Shown here: positions 26,355-34,344 of the stretch, piece by piece | How the letters are laid out: every line of letters starts with the position of its first letter | How positions within the stretch are numbered: the first letter of the stretch is position 1 | Assembly (NCBI RefSeq): GCF_003056355.1 | Contig: NZ_PYVW01000010.1 | Coordinates: forward strand, 62,001 to 126,000 | Length of the DNA: 64,000 nucleotides | Origin: Devosia naphthalenivorans | Lineage (GTDB): Bacteria > Pseudomonadota > Alphaproteobacteria > Rhizobiales > Devosiaceae | Direction of reading: 5' to 3' | Made by a program: the position numbers and the translations under genes | Notes under the pieces: model-generated | Databases searched by the model: none | What the model saw: the letters and a program-made list of their open reading frames with translations, nothing else | What the model was told of the DNA's origin: nothing

Positions 26355-26392
26355 CTTGGGAAGCTTCTGCTCTACCATTGAGCTACACCCGC
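26355..26392 (-). tRNA. tRNA-Gly(CCC), 5' fragment only, at the island junction
   Basis: Read on the minus strand from 26392, the sequence starts GCGGGTGTAGCTCAATGGTA and continues GAGCAGAAGCTTCCCAAG. It gives the acceptor 5' strand, D-arm (GCTC...GAGC), the 5' anticodon stem GAAGC and the loop TTCCCAA with anticodon CCC. The next bases do not pair with the anticodon stem, and no T-arm or acceptor 3' strand follows in the next 300 bases. The gene is thus cut after the anticodon loop, at the boundary between core chromosome and island. The intact or reconstituted tRNA should lie at the other island end, beyond the left edge of this window. Confidence 0.75.
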
Positions 26393-26533
26393 CTGCGCCG
26401 GATAGATGCGGGAAATCGGGGGAGGCGTCAAGCGGGAGCGTGGGCGGATGGGCAAAAGAGGCACAGCTTGCCCCGTTTTTGCTTTGAGCATGCTTCGCAT
26501 CTGCCTTGGGAACGCCTTCCTTTAGCTGCCGCT

Positions 26534-27646
26534 TTACCCCGCAAATGGCTTGAAGTGCTTGGACAGCTTGAGCGTCTGGGCCTGATAGTTGGAACCCAGC
26601 GCCGATCCATAGAGCCGGTCGGGCGCTTCGGCGAGCCGCTCATAGACCAGCCGGCCGATGGTCTGGCGGTGGCCAAGCAGGAATGGCACTTCGCGGCTGC
26701 GCACTTCGAGTACGGCGCGGCTGCCGGTGCCGCCGGCCGGGGAGTGGCCGAAACCGGGGTCGAAAAACCCGGCATAGTGAACCCGGAACTCGCCCACCAG
26801 CGGATCGAACGGCACCATTTCGGCGGCATGGGTGGGCGGGACGTGCACCGCTTCATCCGATACCAAGATATAGAATTCATCCGGATCGAGGATCAGCTCG
26901 TCCCGGCCGCGGCTATAAAGCGGGTCCCAGAAATCGAGCACCTCAAGCGCCGCCTTCTTGTCGACATCGACCACGGCGGTGTGGCGGCGTGAGCGGAAGC
27001 CGACCAGCCCGTCGCGGCCCTGGCCCTTGAGATCAATGGAGAGCGCCACGCCTTCACCGACCGGCACGGAATTGTCGAACACCAGCGTGTCGCTGGCATG
27101 GAGCGCTTCATGCTCGGCAATGGTCAGCCGGTTATCGCCACAGCGGAACCGCATCTGGCTCAGCCGCGATCCCGTCCGGGCGAGAATGGGGAAAGTGCGC
27201 GGGCTCACTTCAAGGTAAAGCGGACCCTCGTAGCCCGCGGGCATCTGGTCGAACCCGCGTGCCCGATCGCCAATGACGCGGGTAAAGACATCGAGCCTGC
27301 CGGTGGAACTCTTGGGATTGGCCGAAGCGCTGACGGCCGGCGGCAGCGCCAGGCTTTCCTGCAGCGGCACCAGGTACACGCAGCCGCGCTCCAGCACGGC
27401 GCCCTTGGTCAAATCGATCTCGTGCAGTTTGAGCGCTTCGATGCGTTCGGCCACCGAATGGCTGGGCCCCGGCAGGAAGCTCGAGCGCACCCGATAGGCC
27501 ACGTCGCCCAGGCGCAGATCAAGGCTTGCCGGCTGCACCTGGTCGGTGTCGAATGCCCGCGCCGTCCTAATCGCGCCGGTCTGGGCCAGCATTTCGATCA
27601 GCCGCGCCGGAAAGACGCCCTGCGGCCAGGCCTGTTGCTTGTCCAT
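26534..27646 (-). CDS. dcd: 2'-deoxycytidine 5'-triphosphate deaminase
   Basis: A 370-residue dCTP deaminase, converting dCTP to dUTP for thymidylate synthesis. This long alphaproteobacterial form carries two trimeric-dUTPase-like halves. Recognisable segments are QVQPASLDLRLGDVAYRVRS near the N-terminus, GRLDVFTRVIGDRARGFDQM, LYLEVSPRTFPILARTGSRL, and the second-half FDPLVGEFRVHYAGFFDPGF. ATG 27646 is chosen because the domain starts directly after it (MDKQQAWPQGVFP); the longer frame to 27850 adds unrelated sequence. It is the first core gene after the tRNA junction and is divergent from metZ. Confidence 0.85.
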   Translation of the reverse strand: MDKQQAWPQGVFPARLIEMLAQTGAIRTARAFDTDQVQPASLDLRLGDVAYRVRSSFLPGPSHSVAERIEALKLHEIDLTKGAVLERGCVYLVPLQESLALPPAVSASANPKSSTGRLDVFTRVIGDRARGFDQMPAGYEGPLYLEVSPRTFPILARTGSRLSQMRFRCGDNRLTIAEHEALHASDTLVFDNSVPVGEGVALSIDLKGQGRDGLVGFRSRRHTAVVDVDKKAALEVLDFWDPLYSRGRDELILDPDEFYILVSDEAVHVPPTHAAEMVPFDPLVGEFRVHYAGFFDPGFGHSPAGGTGSRAVLEVRSREVPFLLGHRQTIGRLVYERLAEAPDRLYGSALGSNYQAQTLKLSKHFKPFAG

Positions 27647-27879
27647 ACTTGTGGTATTTCCTGCGTAAGCTCGCAGTTCCCTAGCAATCCCAGCGATTGA
27701 CGCCAACAGGCAATTACCCTTAAATCGTTGGCAGTGGCGATTTGGCCGGTCGCTTGCAGCCACTGAGAGACCGTTTGAAATCCGCAATGGGAAGTCAGAT
27801 GGCGTGATCTTCGAGAACCGAAGCGCAGCGTACGTTTTGTACCTGAGCATCGGAAGCGCAGAAGATCGCGGCAGATGAC

Positions 27880-27925
27880 GAGCAGGGCGAATTTGAAAGG
27901 GCTCTCAAACAAATTGCTAAAGACC
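27880..27925 (+). promoter_or_regulatory. SAM-II-like pseudoknot candidate upstream of metZ
   Basis: GAGC (27880-27883) can pair with GCTC (27901-27904), and AATTTG inside that loop (27890-27895) can pair with CAAATT (27910-27915), forming an H-type pseudoknot followed by GCTAAAGACC. The GCTAAAG tail and layout match the SAM-II riboswitch found before alphaproteobacterial methionine genes, but the usual TTGCA-containing segment is absent. A terminator hairpin follows at once, which supports a sensing role. Candidate only. Confidence 0.45.
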
Positions 27926-27931
27926 GTTAGG

Positions 27932-27961
27932 AACCGGCCGCCTTTTGCGAGCCGGTTTTTT
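27932..27961 (+). terminator. Intrinsic terminator in the metZ leader (attenuator)
   Basis: AACCGGC pairs with GCCGGTT (arms at 27932-27938 and 27951-27957), with inner CGC/GCG pairs, followed by a T-run to 27961. It lies 17 bases before the metZ ATG. The only upstream gene is divergent, so its likely use is conditional termination of metZ transcription. Confidence 0.7.
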
Positions 27962-27978
27962 GTTTTGAAAGCGTGATC

Positions 27979-29187
27979 ATGTCCAAGGCCAACAACCCCC
28001 TCAACGATCCGGCCCGCCGTGCGGCCGAAACGCAGTTGGTTCATGGCGGCACCATGCGATCGCAGTTCAATGAGACCAGTGACGCGCTCTATCTGACCTC
28101 GGGCTACACCTATCCCAGCTCCGAACACGCCGAGATGCTGTTCAAGGGCGAGATCCCGGGTGGCCATAATTATTCGCGCTTCGCCAATCCCACCGTCGAT
28201 GTATTCCAGGAACGCATGGCGCTGCTCGAAGGCGCCGAAGCCGGCCGGGCCTTTGCCAGCGGCATGGCCGCCGTCGCCAATGCAGTGATGAGCCAGGTCA
28301 AGGCGGGCGACCACATCGTCGCTTCGCGCGCGCTCTTCGGTGGCTGCCGCTATGTGGTCGAAGATTTCATGCCGCGCTGGGGTGTCACCTCCACGCTTGT
28401 CGATGGCCGGGACGTCGAAAATTTCGCCCGTGCCATGCAGCCGAACACCAAGCTGGTGTTCATCGAAACCCCGACCAATCCGACGCTCGAACTGGTCGAT
28501 ATCAAGGCCGTGGCAGACATCGCCCATGCGCACGGCGCCGTGCTGATCGTCGACAACGTATTTGCTACCGCACTGTGGCAAAAGCCGCTCGAACTGGGTG
28601 CGGACCTTGTCACCTATTCGGCGACCAAGCACATCGACGGGCAGGGCAGGGTGCTGGGCGGCATCGTGCTGGGCTCCAAAAAGCTCATCGAGGCCGATGT
28701 GCATACCCTGTTGCGCCAGACTGGCGCGACGCTCAGCGCCTTCAATGCCTGGGTGCTGCTCAAGGGGCTCGAAACCTTCCCCCTGCGCGTGCGGCAAATG
28801 ACCGACAGCGCCGCCAAGGTCACCGAGGCCCTGGCCAGCCATCCCAAGATTGAGCGGGTGATCTATCCCCATCACCCCAGCCACCCGCAATACGACCTCG
28901 CCAAGCGCCAGATGCAGACGGGTTCGACGCTGGTGGCTTTCGAGGTCAAGGGCGGGCAGGAGGCGGCGTTCACCTTGTGCGATTCCCTGTCGGTGATCCT
29001 GATTTCCAACAACCTTGGCGATGCGCGCTCCATCATCACCCACCCCCGCACCACTACCCATCAGCGCCTCACCGAAGACGTTCGCCTCGAAACAGGCGTG
29101 ACGCCGGGACTGCTGCGGCTCTCGATCGGGCTGGAAGCGAGTGACGACCTGATTGCCGATCTGATGTATGGGCTGGAGCAGGTTTGA
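27979..29187 (+). CDS. metZ: O-succinylhomoserine sulfhydrylase
   Basis: A 402-residue PLP enzyme of the Cys/Met metabolism family that joins O-succinylhomoserine and sulfide to give homocysteine. Visible motifs: TQLVHGGTMRSQFNETSDAL near the N-terminus, the PLP lysine in YSATKHIDGQGR, SGMAAVANAVM, and the C-terminal HPRTTTHQRLTEDVR. ATG 27979 is preferred over GTG 27973. The leader carries a pseudoknot and a terminator, indicating feedback by S-adenosylmethionine or a related metabolite (inference). Confidence 0.9.
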   Translation: MSKANNPLNDPARRAAETQLVHGGTMRSQFNETSDALYLTSGYTYPSSEHAEMLFKGEIPGGHNYSRFANPTVDVFQERMALLEGAEAGRAFASGMAAVANAVMSQVKAGDHIVASRALFGGCRYVVEDFMPRWGVTSTLVDGRDVENFARAMQPNTKLVFIETPTNPTLELVDIKAVADIAHAHGAVLIVDNVFATALWQKPLELGADLVTYSATKHIDGQGRVLGGIVLGSKKLIEADVHTLLRQTGATLSAFNAWVLLKGLETFPLRVRQMTDSAAKVTEALASHPKIERVIYPHHPSHPQYDLAKRQMQTGSTLVAFEVKGGQEAAFTLCDSLSVILISNNLGDARSIITHPRTTTHQRLTEDVRLETGVTPGLLRLSIGLEASDDLIADLMYGLEQV

Positions 29188-29252
29188 ACTTGAGATGTTG
29201 TCGGTGACCCACCCCCGCCCGGCCTCCCCCTCAGAGGGCAGCTTTGGTCACA

Positions 29253-29333
29253 CGGCGTCATTCCCGCGAAGGCGGGAATCTCCCTTCATTGCCTCCCAAA
29301 AGTGGGATTCCCGCCTTCGCGGGAATGACGCCG
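29253..29333. repeat. Palindromic intergenic repeat, copy 1
   Basis: Long inverted repeat: CGGCGTCATTCCCGCG and its complement CGCGGGAATGACGCCG bracket a variable centre. Each arm also contains a small hairpin (CCCGCGAAGGCGGG). Same family as copies at 35442, 46193, 47941, 51278 and 63066. Confidence 0.85.
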
Positions 29334-29347
29334 TGGATGAATTGGCA

Positions 29348-30208
29348 ATGCGAGAAGAGTTCGATGTCAACACGCCCCCCATCAAAGGGAAGGCCGGGTG
29401 GGGCCGTTGGCTCTGCGCCCTCGTTTTTGCCCTCCTGGCCGCCCCCGCCTTCGCCCAGGCGCTCCCCTATCACGCCGACCCGAGCGCTCGCGAAATGTCG
29501 CCGACGCTCACTCCGGTGCCGGCAATCCGCTTCCTCACGACGGCAGATTTCCCGCCGTTCAACTTTCGCGACGCCAGCGGCGAGTTGATCGGCTTTAACG
29601 TCGATCTGGCCCGGAACATCTGCACCGAAGCCAATGTGGCCTGCACCATCCAGGCCTGGCCCTGGGAGCAGGCCGCCAGCGCGCTCAGCGACAGCCAGGG
29701 CGACGCCCTGATCGCGGGCCTGGATATGTCCGCCGAGAACGGCGAGAAATTCGATTTCAGCGCCGTCTATCTCGCGCTACCCGGCCGCTTCGTGACCCGC
29801 CTCGGCGATGTCGAGGCGTTCGATCCCGATGCCTTGGCCGGCAAGACCGTCGCCGTCCGCACCGGCAGCGCCCACGAAGCCTTCATGAAGCGCTATCTGC
29901 CGGACGTGGCTCTGCGCGGCTTTGCCACGGAGCTTGAAGCCCTGGCGGCAGTCGAGGACATTGCTGTGGATGCCTTTTTCGGCGATGGCATGCGCGCATC
30001 GTTCTGGCTCAACGACAATCTCGATTGCTGCGGTTTCGCGGGCGAACCATATTTCCGCCCGGCGATGTTTGGCGAGGGCCTGTCCATCGCCGTCCCGGCC
30101 GGCAGCGACTCGATCCGCCACGCCATCGACTGGGCTTTGATCAAGCTCAAGGACAATGGGACATTGGACGAACTTTATTTGCGCTGGTTCCCGGTGGGAT
30201 TTTACTGA
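29348..30208 (+). CDS. Periplasmic amino-acid-type substrate-binding protein
   Basis: A 286-residue family 3 solute-binding protein (SBP_bac_3). The N-terminus has a Sec signal peptide with core WLCALVFALLAAPAFAQA. The mature domain starts near IRFLTTADFPPFNFRDASGE, followed by GFNVDLARNICTEANVACTI, DALIAGLDMSAENGEKFDFS, and the C-terminal DWALIKLKDNGTLDELYLRW. ATG 29348 is taken as the start; in-frame codons further upstream lie inside palindromic repeat 1. No permease or ATPase gene is adjacent, so it is an orphan binding protein or a sensor of polar amino acids. Both sides are repeat-bearing spacers. Confidence 0.82.
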   Translation: MREEFDVNTPPIKGKAGWGRWLCALVFALLAAPAFAQALPYHADPSAREMSPTLTPVPAIRFLTTADFPPFNFRDASGELIGFNVDLARNICTEANVACTIQAWPWEQAASALSDSQGDALIAGLDMSAENGEKFDFSAVYLALPGRFVTRLGDVEAFDPDALAGKTVAVRTGSAHEAFMKRYLPDVALRGFATELEALAAVEDIAVDAFFGDGMRASFWLNDNLDCCGFAGEPYFRPAMFGEGLSIAVPAGSDSIRHAIDWALIKLKDNGTLDELYLRWFPVGFY

Positions 30209-30219
30209 GTCTTAGCAAC

Positions 30220-30262
30220 GCCGGGAGCGCCAGCGAGGTGGCAGAGCTAGGGTGAGGGGTGC
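30220..30262 (+). repeat. Direct repeat unit A, first copy
   Basis: About 43 bases starting GCCGGGAGCGCCAGCGAGGT and ending GAGGGGTGC, repeated with two or three changes at 30448-30490. Confidence 0.7.
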
Positions 30263-30447
30263 CATGCTGAAATATTTGCCATGCTGAAGCATCGCACCCC
30301 TCACCCGCCGCTGCGCGTCGACCTCTCCCCTGAGGGGCGAGGTTAGGGCGCAAGTACGGCGATAGTGTTCAAGCCCCTATATCGTTCATCGAACACCACG
30401 CCCTCGGCTCCATCGTCCCCTCGCCCCTTAGGGGAGAGGGTAGCGCC

Positions 30448-30490
30448 GCCGGGAGCGCTAGCGAGTTGGCAGAGCTAGGGTGAGGGGTGC
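30448..30490 (+). repeat. Direct repeat unit A, second copy
   Basis: Second copy of the 43-base unit at 30220-30262, same orientation, 228 bases apart. Confidence 0.7.
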
Positions 30491-30562
30491 GATGCCGGTA
30501 CCAAGCACCCCGCAAAAGCATGGCACCTTAACCAACTCTCTCAAACCGCACTCGCCAACAAC

Positions 30563-30976
30563 CTAAACCGGCATCCGCCGATGCCGCGCTCTGGCAGCTG
30601 CCTCGATCGCCGCAGTCGTCAGCCGGTCCAGATCCAGCTTGTCGCGCAGCAGTTCCAGATAGCGCAGTTCTTCCTGCTCCAGATGCAGGTCGACCGATGC
30701 GATTTCCACTGCCACCGCATAGGCGGTGTCCTGCAGCTTGCCAGGCAATGCTGCGATTGCGTCGTCCATCACCTGGTCCAGCCCGCCCGGCCCGTTGAGC
30801 TTGTCGGCGCAAGAATTAGCCACCGCCATCAGCCGGTTCTTGTCAAAGCCTTCGAACACCGGCAGCCGACCGATCAGCGCCTGGATGCGGGTCAGTTCCC
30901 GCTCAGTCATCTCGCTATCGGATGAGGCGGCAAGGATCATCAGGTGGATCAGCGCGTCATGGGCTTGGTTGGGCAT
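30563..30976 (-). CDS. TerB-family (tellurite-resistance-like) helical protein
   Basis: A 137-residue all-helical protein of the TerB/DUF533-like group. Typical features are the acidic helix pair LMILAASSDSEMTERELTRI near the start and the later AVAVEIASVDLHLEQEELRY with its D-x-x-l-x-x-E-E metal-binding pattern, then YLELLRDKLDLDRLTTAAIE. ATG 30976 is preferred since the domain begins there; the frame continues to 31123 with unrelated residues. It is divergent from lysK. TerB-like proteins bind metals in membrane-stress systems, but a lone copy has no defined role. Confidence 0.7.
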   Translation of the reverse strand: MPNQAHDALIHLMILAASSDSEMTERELTRIQALIGRLPVFEGFDKNRLMAVANSCADKLNGPGGLDQVMDDAIAALPGKLQDTAYAVAVEIASVDLHLEQEELRYLELLRDKLDLDRLTTAAIEAAARARHRRMPV

Positions 30977-31137
30977 CGAAATGTTCCGTTCGGCTATGGC
31001 GTGCGCCAAGAGGTAGGCGGAGCGCCGCGCCTTGGCAAGCGGCTGCGACATTGCGTTGCCGGCACGCACCGCGATTGACGCCGGAGGCTGGGAATGCAAC
31101 ACACCGGCTTTCTGCCAATCCATAAAAGGCGTATCCC

Positions 31138-32751
31138 TTGTCGCCCGCTTCCTTGCCCCCGCTCGATCCTGCGTTTTTTGATGCTGCCCAGACCGCCAAG
31201 GCCTGGCCGTTCGAGGAAGCTCGGAAACTGGTGAAACGGCTGGAAAAGTCGGGCAAGGGCGAAGCCCTGTTCGAGACCGGCTATGGCCCCTCGGGCCTGC
31301 CCCATATCGGCACGTTTGGCGAAGTCGCCCGCACTACCATGGTGCGCACGGCCTTTCGGCTGCTGACGCGCGACCAGATCCCCACGCGGCTACTGTGCTT
31401 TTCCGATGATCTCGATGGCATGCGCAAGATCCCGGAAAACGTGCCCTCGCGCGAGGCGATGGAGCCGCATCTGCAAAAGCCGCTGACCTCGGTGCCGGAC
31501 CCCTGGACCAATGAGTTCCCAAGCTTCGGCGATCACAACAACGCCATGCTGCGCCGGTTCCTTGATACCTTCGGGTTCGACTACGAGTTCGCCAGCGCCA
31601 CCGAATACTACCGCTCCGGCAAGTTCGACGCCGTGCTGCTGCGCGCCGCCGAGCGCTTCGATGACATCATGAAGGTGATGCTGCCAACGCTCGGGCCCGA
31701 GCGCCAGGCCACCTATTCGCCCTTCCTCCCAATCTCCCCGATTTCCGGCCGGGTGCTTTATGTGCCGATGAAGGAAGTCAACGCCAAGGATGGCACGATC
31801 ACCTTCGCCGATGAGGATGGCCGCGACACCACCGTGCCGGTCACCGGCGGGCATGTGAAGATGCAGTGGAAGCCCGATTTCGGGATGCGCTGGGCAGCGC
31901 TGGGCGTCGATTTCGAAATGTTCGGCAAGGACCACCAGACCAATGCGCCGATCTATGACAAGATCTGCGAAATCCTGGGCGGCAAGGCTCCGGAACACTA
32001 TGTCTATGAGCTGTTCCTCGACGATCAGGGCCAGAAGATTTCCAAGTCCAAGGGCAATGGGCTGACCATCGACGAGTGGCTGACCTATGCCAGCACCGAC
32101 AGCCTTGGCCTTTACATGTTCCAGAAGCCCCGCACGGCCAAGCGGCTGCATTTTGATGTCATCCCGCGCGCGGTCGATGAATATTACAGCTTTATTGCTG
32201 CCTACCAGCGGCAGGAAATCGCCGAGCGTCTCGAAAACCCGGTGTTCCACGTTCATTACGGCGCCGTGCCGACCCCGGATGTGCCGCTGAGCTTTGCCCT
32301 GCTGCTCAATCTGGTGGCCACGGCCAACGCGCATGACACCAAGGTGATGTGGGGCTTTATCTCGCGCTATCTGCATGGCGCGACGGCCCACACCCATCCC
32401 GAGATCGACCGGCTCGCGGGCTATGCCGTCCGCTACTTCAACGACAAGTTAAAGCCGCTAAAGACCTATCGCGCTCCAACCGAGCAGGAGCGGGCGGCCC
32501 TGCAGGACCTGCACGATCGTTTGGCCGGGCACGAAAGCTCCACCGACGGCAGCGCGATGCAGGATATCGTCTATGCAGTGGGCAACGAGCACAAGTTCGA
32601 GCCGCTGCGCGACTGGTTCAAGGCGATCTACCAGGTGCTGCTCGGCGAAGACCAGGGGCCACGCTTCGGCTCGTTCATTGCGCTGTTCGGGGTGGCCGAA
32701 ACCCGCAAGCTGATCGCCGATGCGCTGGCGGGGAAACTGCTGGCCAAGTAG
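31138..32751 (+). CDS. lysK: Lysine--tRNA ligase, class I
   Basis: A 537-residue class I lysyl-tRNA synthetase, the form used by most alphaproteobacteria instead of the class II LysS. It has the HIGH-type signature [10 protein letters not shown] near residue 52 and the KMSKS-type signature KISKSKGNG near residue 300. Core segments include [20 protein letters not shown]. Translation appears to start at TTG 31138, preceded by AAAAGG at 31124-31129; no in-frame ATG precedes the conserved N-terminus. Divergent from the TerB-like gene. Confidence 0.93.
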   Translation: MSPASLPPLDPAFFDAAQTAKAWPFEEARKLVKRLEKSGKGEALFETGYGPSGLPHIGTFGEVARTTMVRTAFRLLTRDQIPTRLLCFSDDLDGMRKIPENVPSREAMEPHLQKPLTSVPDPWTNEFPSFGDHNNAMLRRFLDTFGFDYEFASATEYYRSGKFDAVLLRAAERFDDIMKVMLPTLGPERQATYSPFLPISPISGRVLYVPMKEVNAKDGTITFADEDGRDTTVPVTGGHVKMQWKPDFGMRWAALGVDFEMFGKDHQTNAPIYDKICEILGGKAPEHYVYELFLDDQGQKISKSKGNGLTIDEWLTYASTDSLGLYMFQKPRTAKRLHFDVIPRAVDEYYSFIAAYQRQEIAERLENPVFHVHYGAVPTPDVPLSFALLLNLVATANAHDTKVMWGFISRYLHGATAHTHPEIDRLAGYAVRYFNDKLKPLKTYRAPTEQERAALQDLHDRLAGHESSTDGSAMQDIVYAVGNEHKFEPLRDWFKAIYQVLLGEDQGPRFGSFIALFGVAETRKLIADALAGKLLAK

Positions 32752-32768
32752 CAGGCATTGGTCCCGGT

Positions 32769-33224
32769 CTACTCTGACTTGGGCAGCAGCTTCCGGAAGT
32801 AAACAACCCGCTGGGTTTCGGCGAACCCCAGCGACACATGCAGCGCCTGGCTCTGGCTATTGGCGATATTGGTGTCGGAAGCGAGCTCAGCGCAGCCCTG
32901 TGCCTGCGCCCAGAGCTCTATCGCTTTCACCAGCTGTCCTGCGACTCCCTGGCGCCGATGTGCATCTGCTACGTAAATCCCCTCAAGAAAGGCAACAGGG
33001 GAGCTGTCGCAGCCATTGACGTAGTCATGTCGCAGACTGGCCTCGGCCAGGCCAACAGCACGCCCATCATAGAGCCGCGCTATGAGATTCAGCGTCTCGC
33101 CGGGCCGGTCCAGGATGCCAGCGACTTCCACTTCATGTTCTTCACGGCCAGTATCGGGCCACAGTGCCAGCCGCAGTTGCACCCAATCGGACATGTCCGC
33201 AAGCGTCGCGACGGTGATCTTCAC
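32769..33224 (-). CDS. GNAT acetyltransferase, AAC(6')-I-like
   Basis: A 151-residue GNAT-fold N-acetyltransferase resembling aminoglycoside 6'-N-acetyltransferases: WVQLRLALWPDTGREEHEVE at the N-terminus, GLAEASLRHDYVNGCDSSPV, the acetyl-CoA site FLEGIYVADAHRRQGVAGQL, and the C-terminal VSLGFAETQRVVYFRKLL. The likely start is GTG 33224, which overlaps the TGA of the S24-type regulator (GTGA), so the two are translationally coupled. Chromosomal relatives are often weakly expressed or act on other amines; resistance cannot be inferred from sequence alone. Confidence 0.8.
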   Translation of the reverse strand: MKITVATLADMSDWVQLRLALWPDTGREEHEVEVAGILDRPGETLNLIARLYDGRAVGLAEASLRHDYVNGCDSSPVAFLEGIYVADAHRRQGVAGQLVKAIELWAQAQGCAELASDTNIANSQSQALHVSLGFAETQRVVYFRKLLPKSE

Positions 33225-33862
33225 TGGCTCGCCCAGATAATCCGCGCAATCCACTCCACATCGGCCAGTTCCACAATGCGTGGTTCATACGCCGGATTGA
33301 GCGAATGCAGTTCGATCTGCTTGCCGGTCTGGCGCGCCAGTATCTTGGCCATCACCTCGCCATCGCGCGTCTTGACCACCACGCGGTCACCCCGGCGCAC
33401 CTGCTCGGTGGGTGAAACCACGATCCGGTCCCCCTCGCGATAGAGCGGCTCCATGGAATCGCCGGTGACTTCGAGCGCATAAAGCCCGCCCTCGCCGGGC
33501 CGGGGCAGGGCGATCTCGTCCCAGCCCTGGCCGACGGGGAAGCCCGCACTGTCGAAAAAGCCGCCCGTACCTGCCTGCGCCAGACCCAGCAGCGGCACGC
33601 TCTGGCTGACGGGGGCGTTGTCGTTCATGTGCAGGAACGTGCTCCCCGACCAGAAGCTCTCAAAGCTTTCCCCGGTTGCTTCCAGGATCTTGGAGAGGCT
33701 TTCCGTCGAGGGCCAGCGCTCGCGCCCATCCTTGCTGATCCGCTTGGATGGGTTGAACGCGGTGGGGTCAAGGCCTGCAATTCTGGCGAGCGCCGACACG
33801 GACAAACCCTGGCGGCGCGCCAAGGCATCGATCCCGTCCCAGATAGCGCGGTGTGAGAGCAT
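33221..33862 (-). CDS. S24/LexA-like self-cleaving transcriptional repressor
   Basis: A 213-residue two-domain protein. The N-terminal part contains a helix-turn-helix (GIDALARRQGLSVSALARIA). The C-terminal part is a peptidase S24 domain with the catalytic Ser136 in EVTGDSMEPLYREGD and Lys173 in DGEVMAKIL. CI/LexA-type repressors cleave themselves on RecA activation, but many S24 proteins of this length regulate without cleavage. ATG 33862 is preferred over 33874. Its stop overlaps the start of the acetyltransferase gene, and the pair is divergent from DUF952-pyrD. Confidence 0.82.
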   Translation of the reverse strand: MLSHRAIWDGIDALARRQGLSVSALARIAGLDPTAFNPSKRISKDGRERWPSTESLSKILEATGESFESFWSGSTFLHMNDNAPVSQSVPLLGLAQAGTGGFFDSAGFPVGQGWDEIALPRPGEGGLYALEVTGDSMEPLYREGDRIVVSPTEQVRRGDRVVVKTRDGEVMAKILARQTGKQIELHSLNPAYEPRIVELADVEWIARIIWASQ

Positions 33863-33987
33863 TCCACCAACCACGAAAGGAAAAATATCTTATTGCCGGA
33901 ATTTAATCCTATTTCGTTCACATTCGCAAGTCCCCTCAAGCGCTCTCCAGCTTGCGTGCCGGGTTGCCCCTGATTAGGGTCGCGCGC

Positions 33988-34344
33988 ATGAACAGCCCTG
34001 ATTTGATCTACAAGATTGCCACCACGGCAAGCTATTCCCCGGCGCGCGAAAGCGGCGCCTATGCCGGCATGCCGGTCGATGCGGCGGATGGATATATGCA
34101 CTTCTCGACTGCGGAACAGCTGGGTGAAACCCTGCGCCGTCATTTTGCCGGGCAATCCGATCTTGTGCTGCTTGCGGTCAGGACGGCCGAGCTGGGCGAC
34201 GATCTCATCTGGGAGCCGTCGCGCGGTGGCGCCTTGTTCCCCCATCTCTATGGCCAGCCTCTGCCAATCACGGCCGTGGCCTGGGAAGCGTCGATCAGCG
34301 TCAACGCCGATGGCTCGTGCGCTCTTCCGGAGGCCGTGCGGTGA
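33988..34344 (+). CDS. DUF952 family protein
   Basis: A 118-residue DUF952 protein: LIYKIATTASYSPARESGAY near the start, DGYMHFSTAEQLGETLRRHF as the conserved middle, then WEPSRGGALFPHLYGQPLP. Function unknown; the gene commonly sits directly before pyrD in this order. The first conserved residues follow ATG 33988; an upstream in-frame ATG at 33952 is less likely. Its stop overlaps the GTG start of pyrD by four bases. Confidence 0.82.
   Translation: MNSPDLIYKIATTASYSPARESGAYAGMPVDAADGYMHFSTAEQLGETLRRHFAGQSDLVLLAVRTAELGDDLIWEPSRGGALFPHLYGQPLPITAVAWEASISVNADGSCALPEAVR

Larger units (their letters stand above)
30209..30562. other. Repeat-rich spacer between the binding protein and the TerB-like gene
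   Basis: About 350 bases without a gene. The stretch contains two copies of a 43-base direct repeat, with complementary CCCCTCACCC and GGTGAGGGG blocks and CTCTCCCC/GGGGAGAG blocks. It could fold into large hairpins and is typical GC-rich intergenic repeat material. No promoter was recognised. Confidence 0.55.

Noticed and set aside
26032-26392. Group I intron inside tRNA-Gly as the reason for the interruption
   Set aside because: No 3' exon (T-arm and acceptor strand) appears in the following 300 bases, and the sequence leads directly into a mobile-element gene.
27598-29061. Long open frame on the minus strand opposite metZ
   Set aside because: GC-rich antisense frame of a well-identified gene; residue composition is typical of shadow translation and no family is recognisable.
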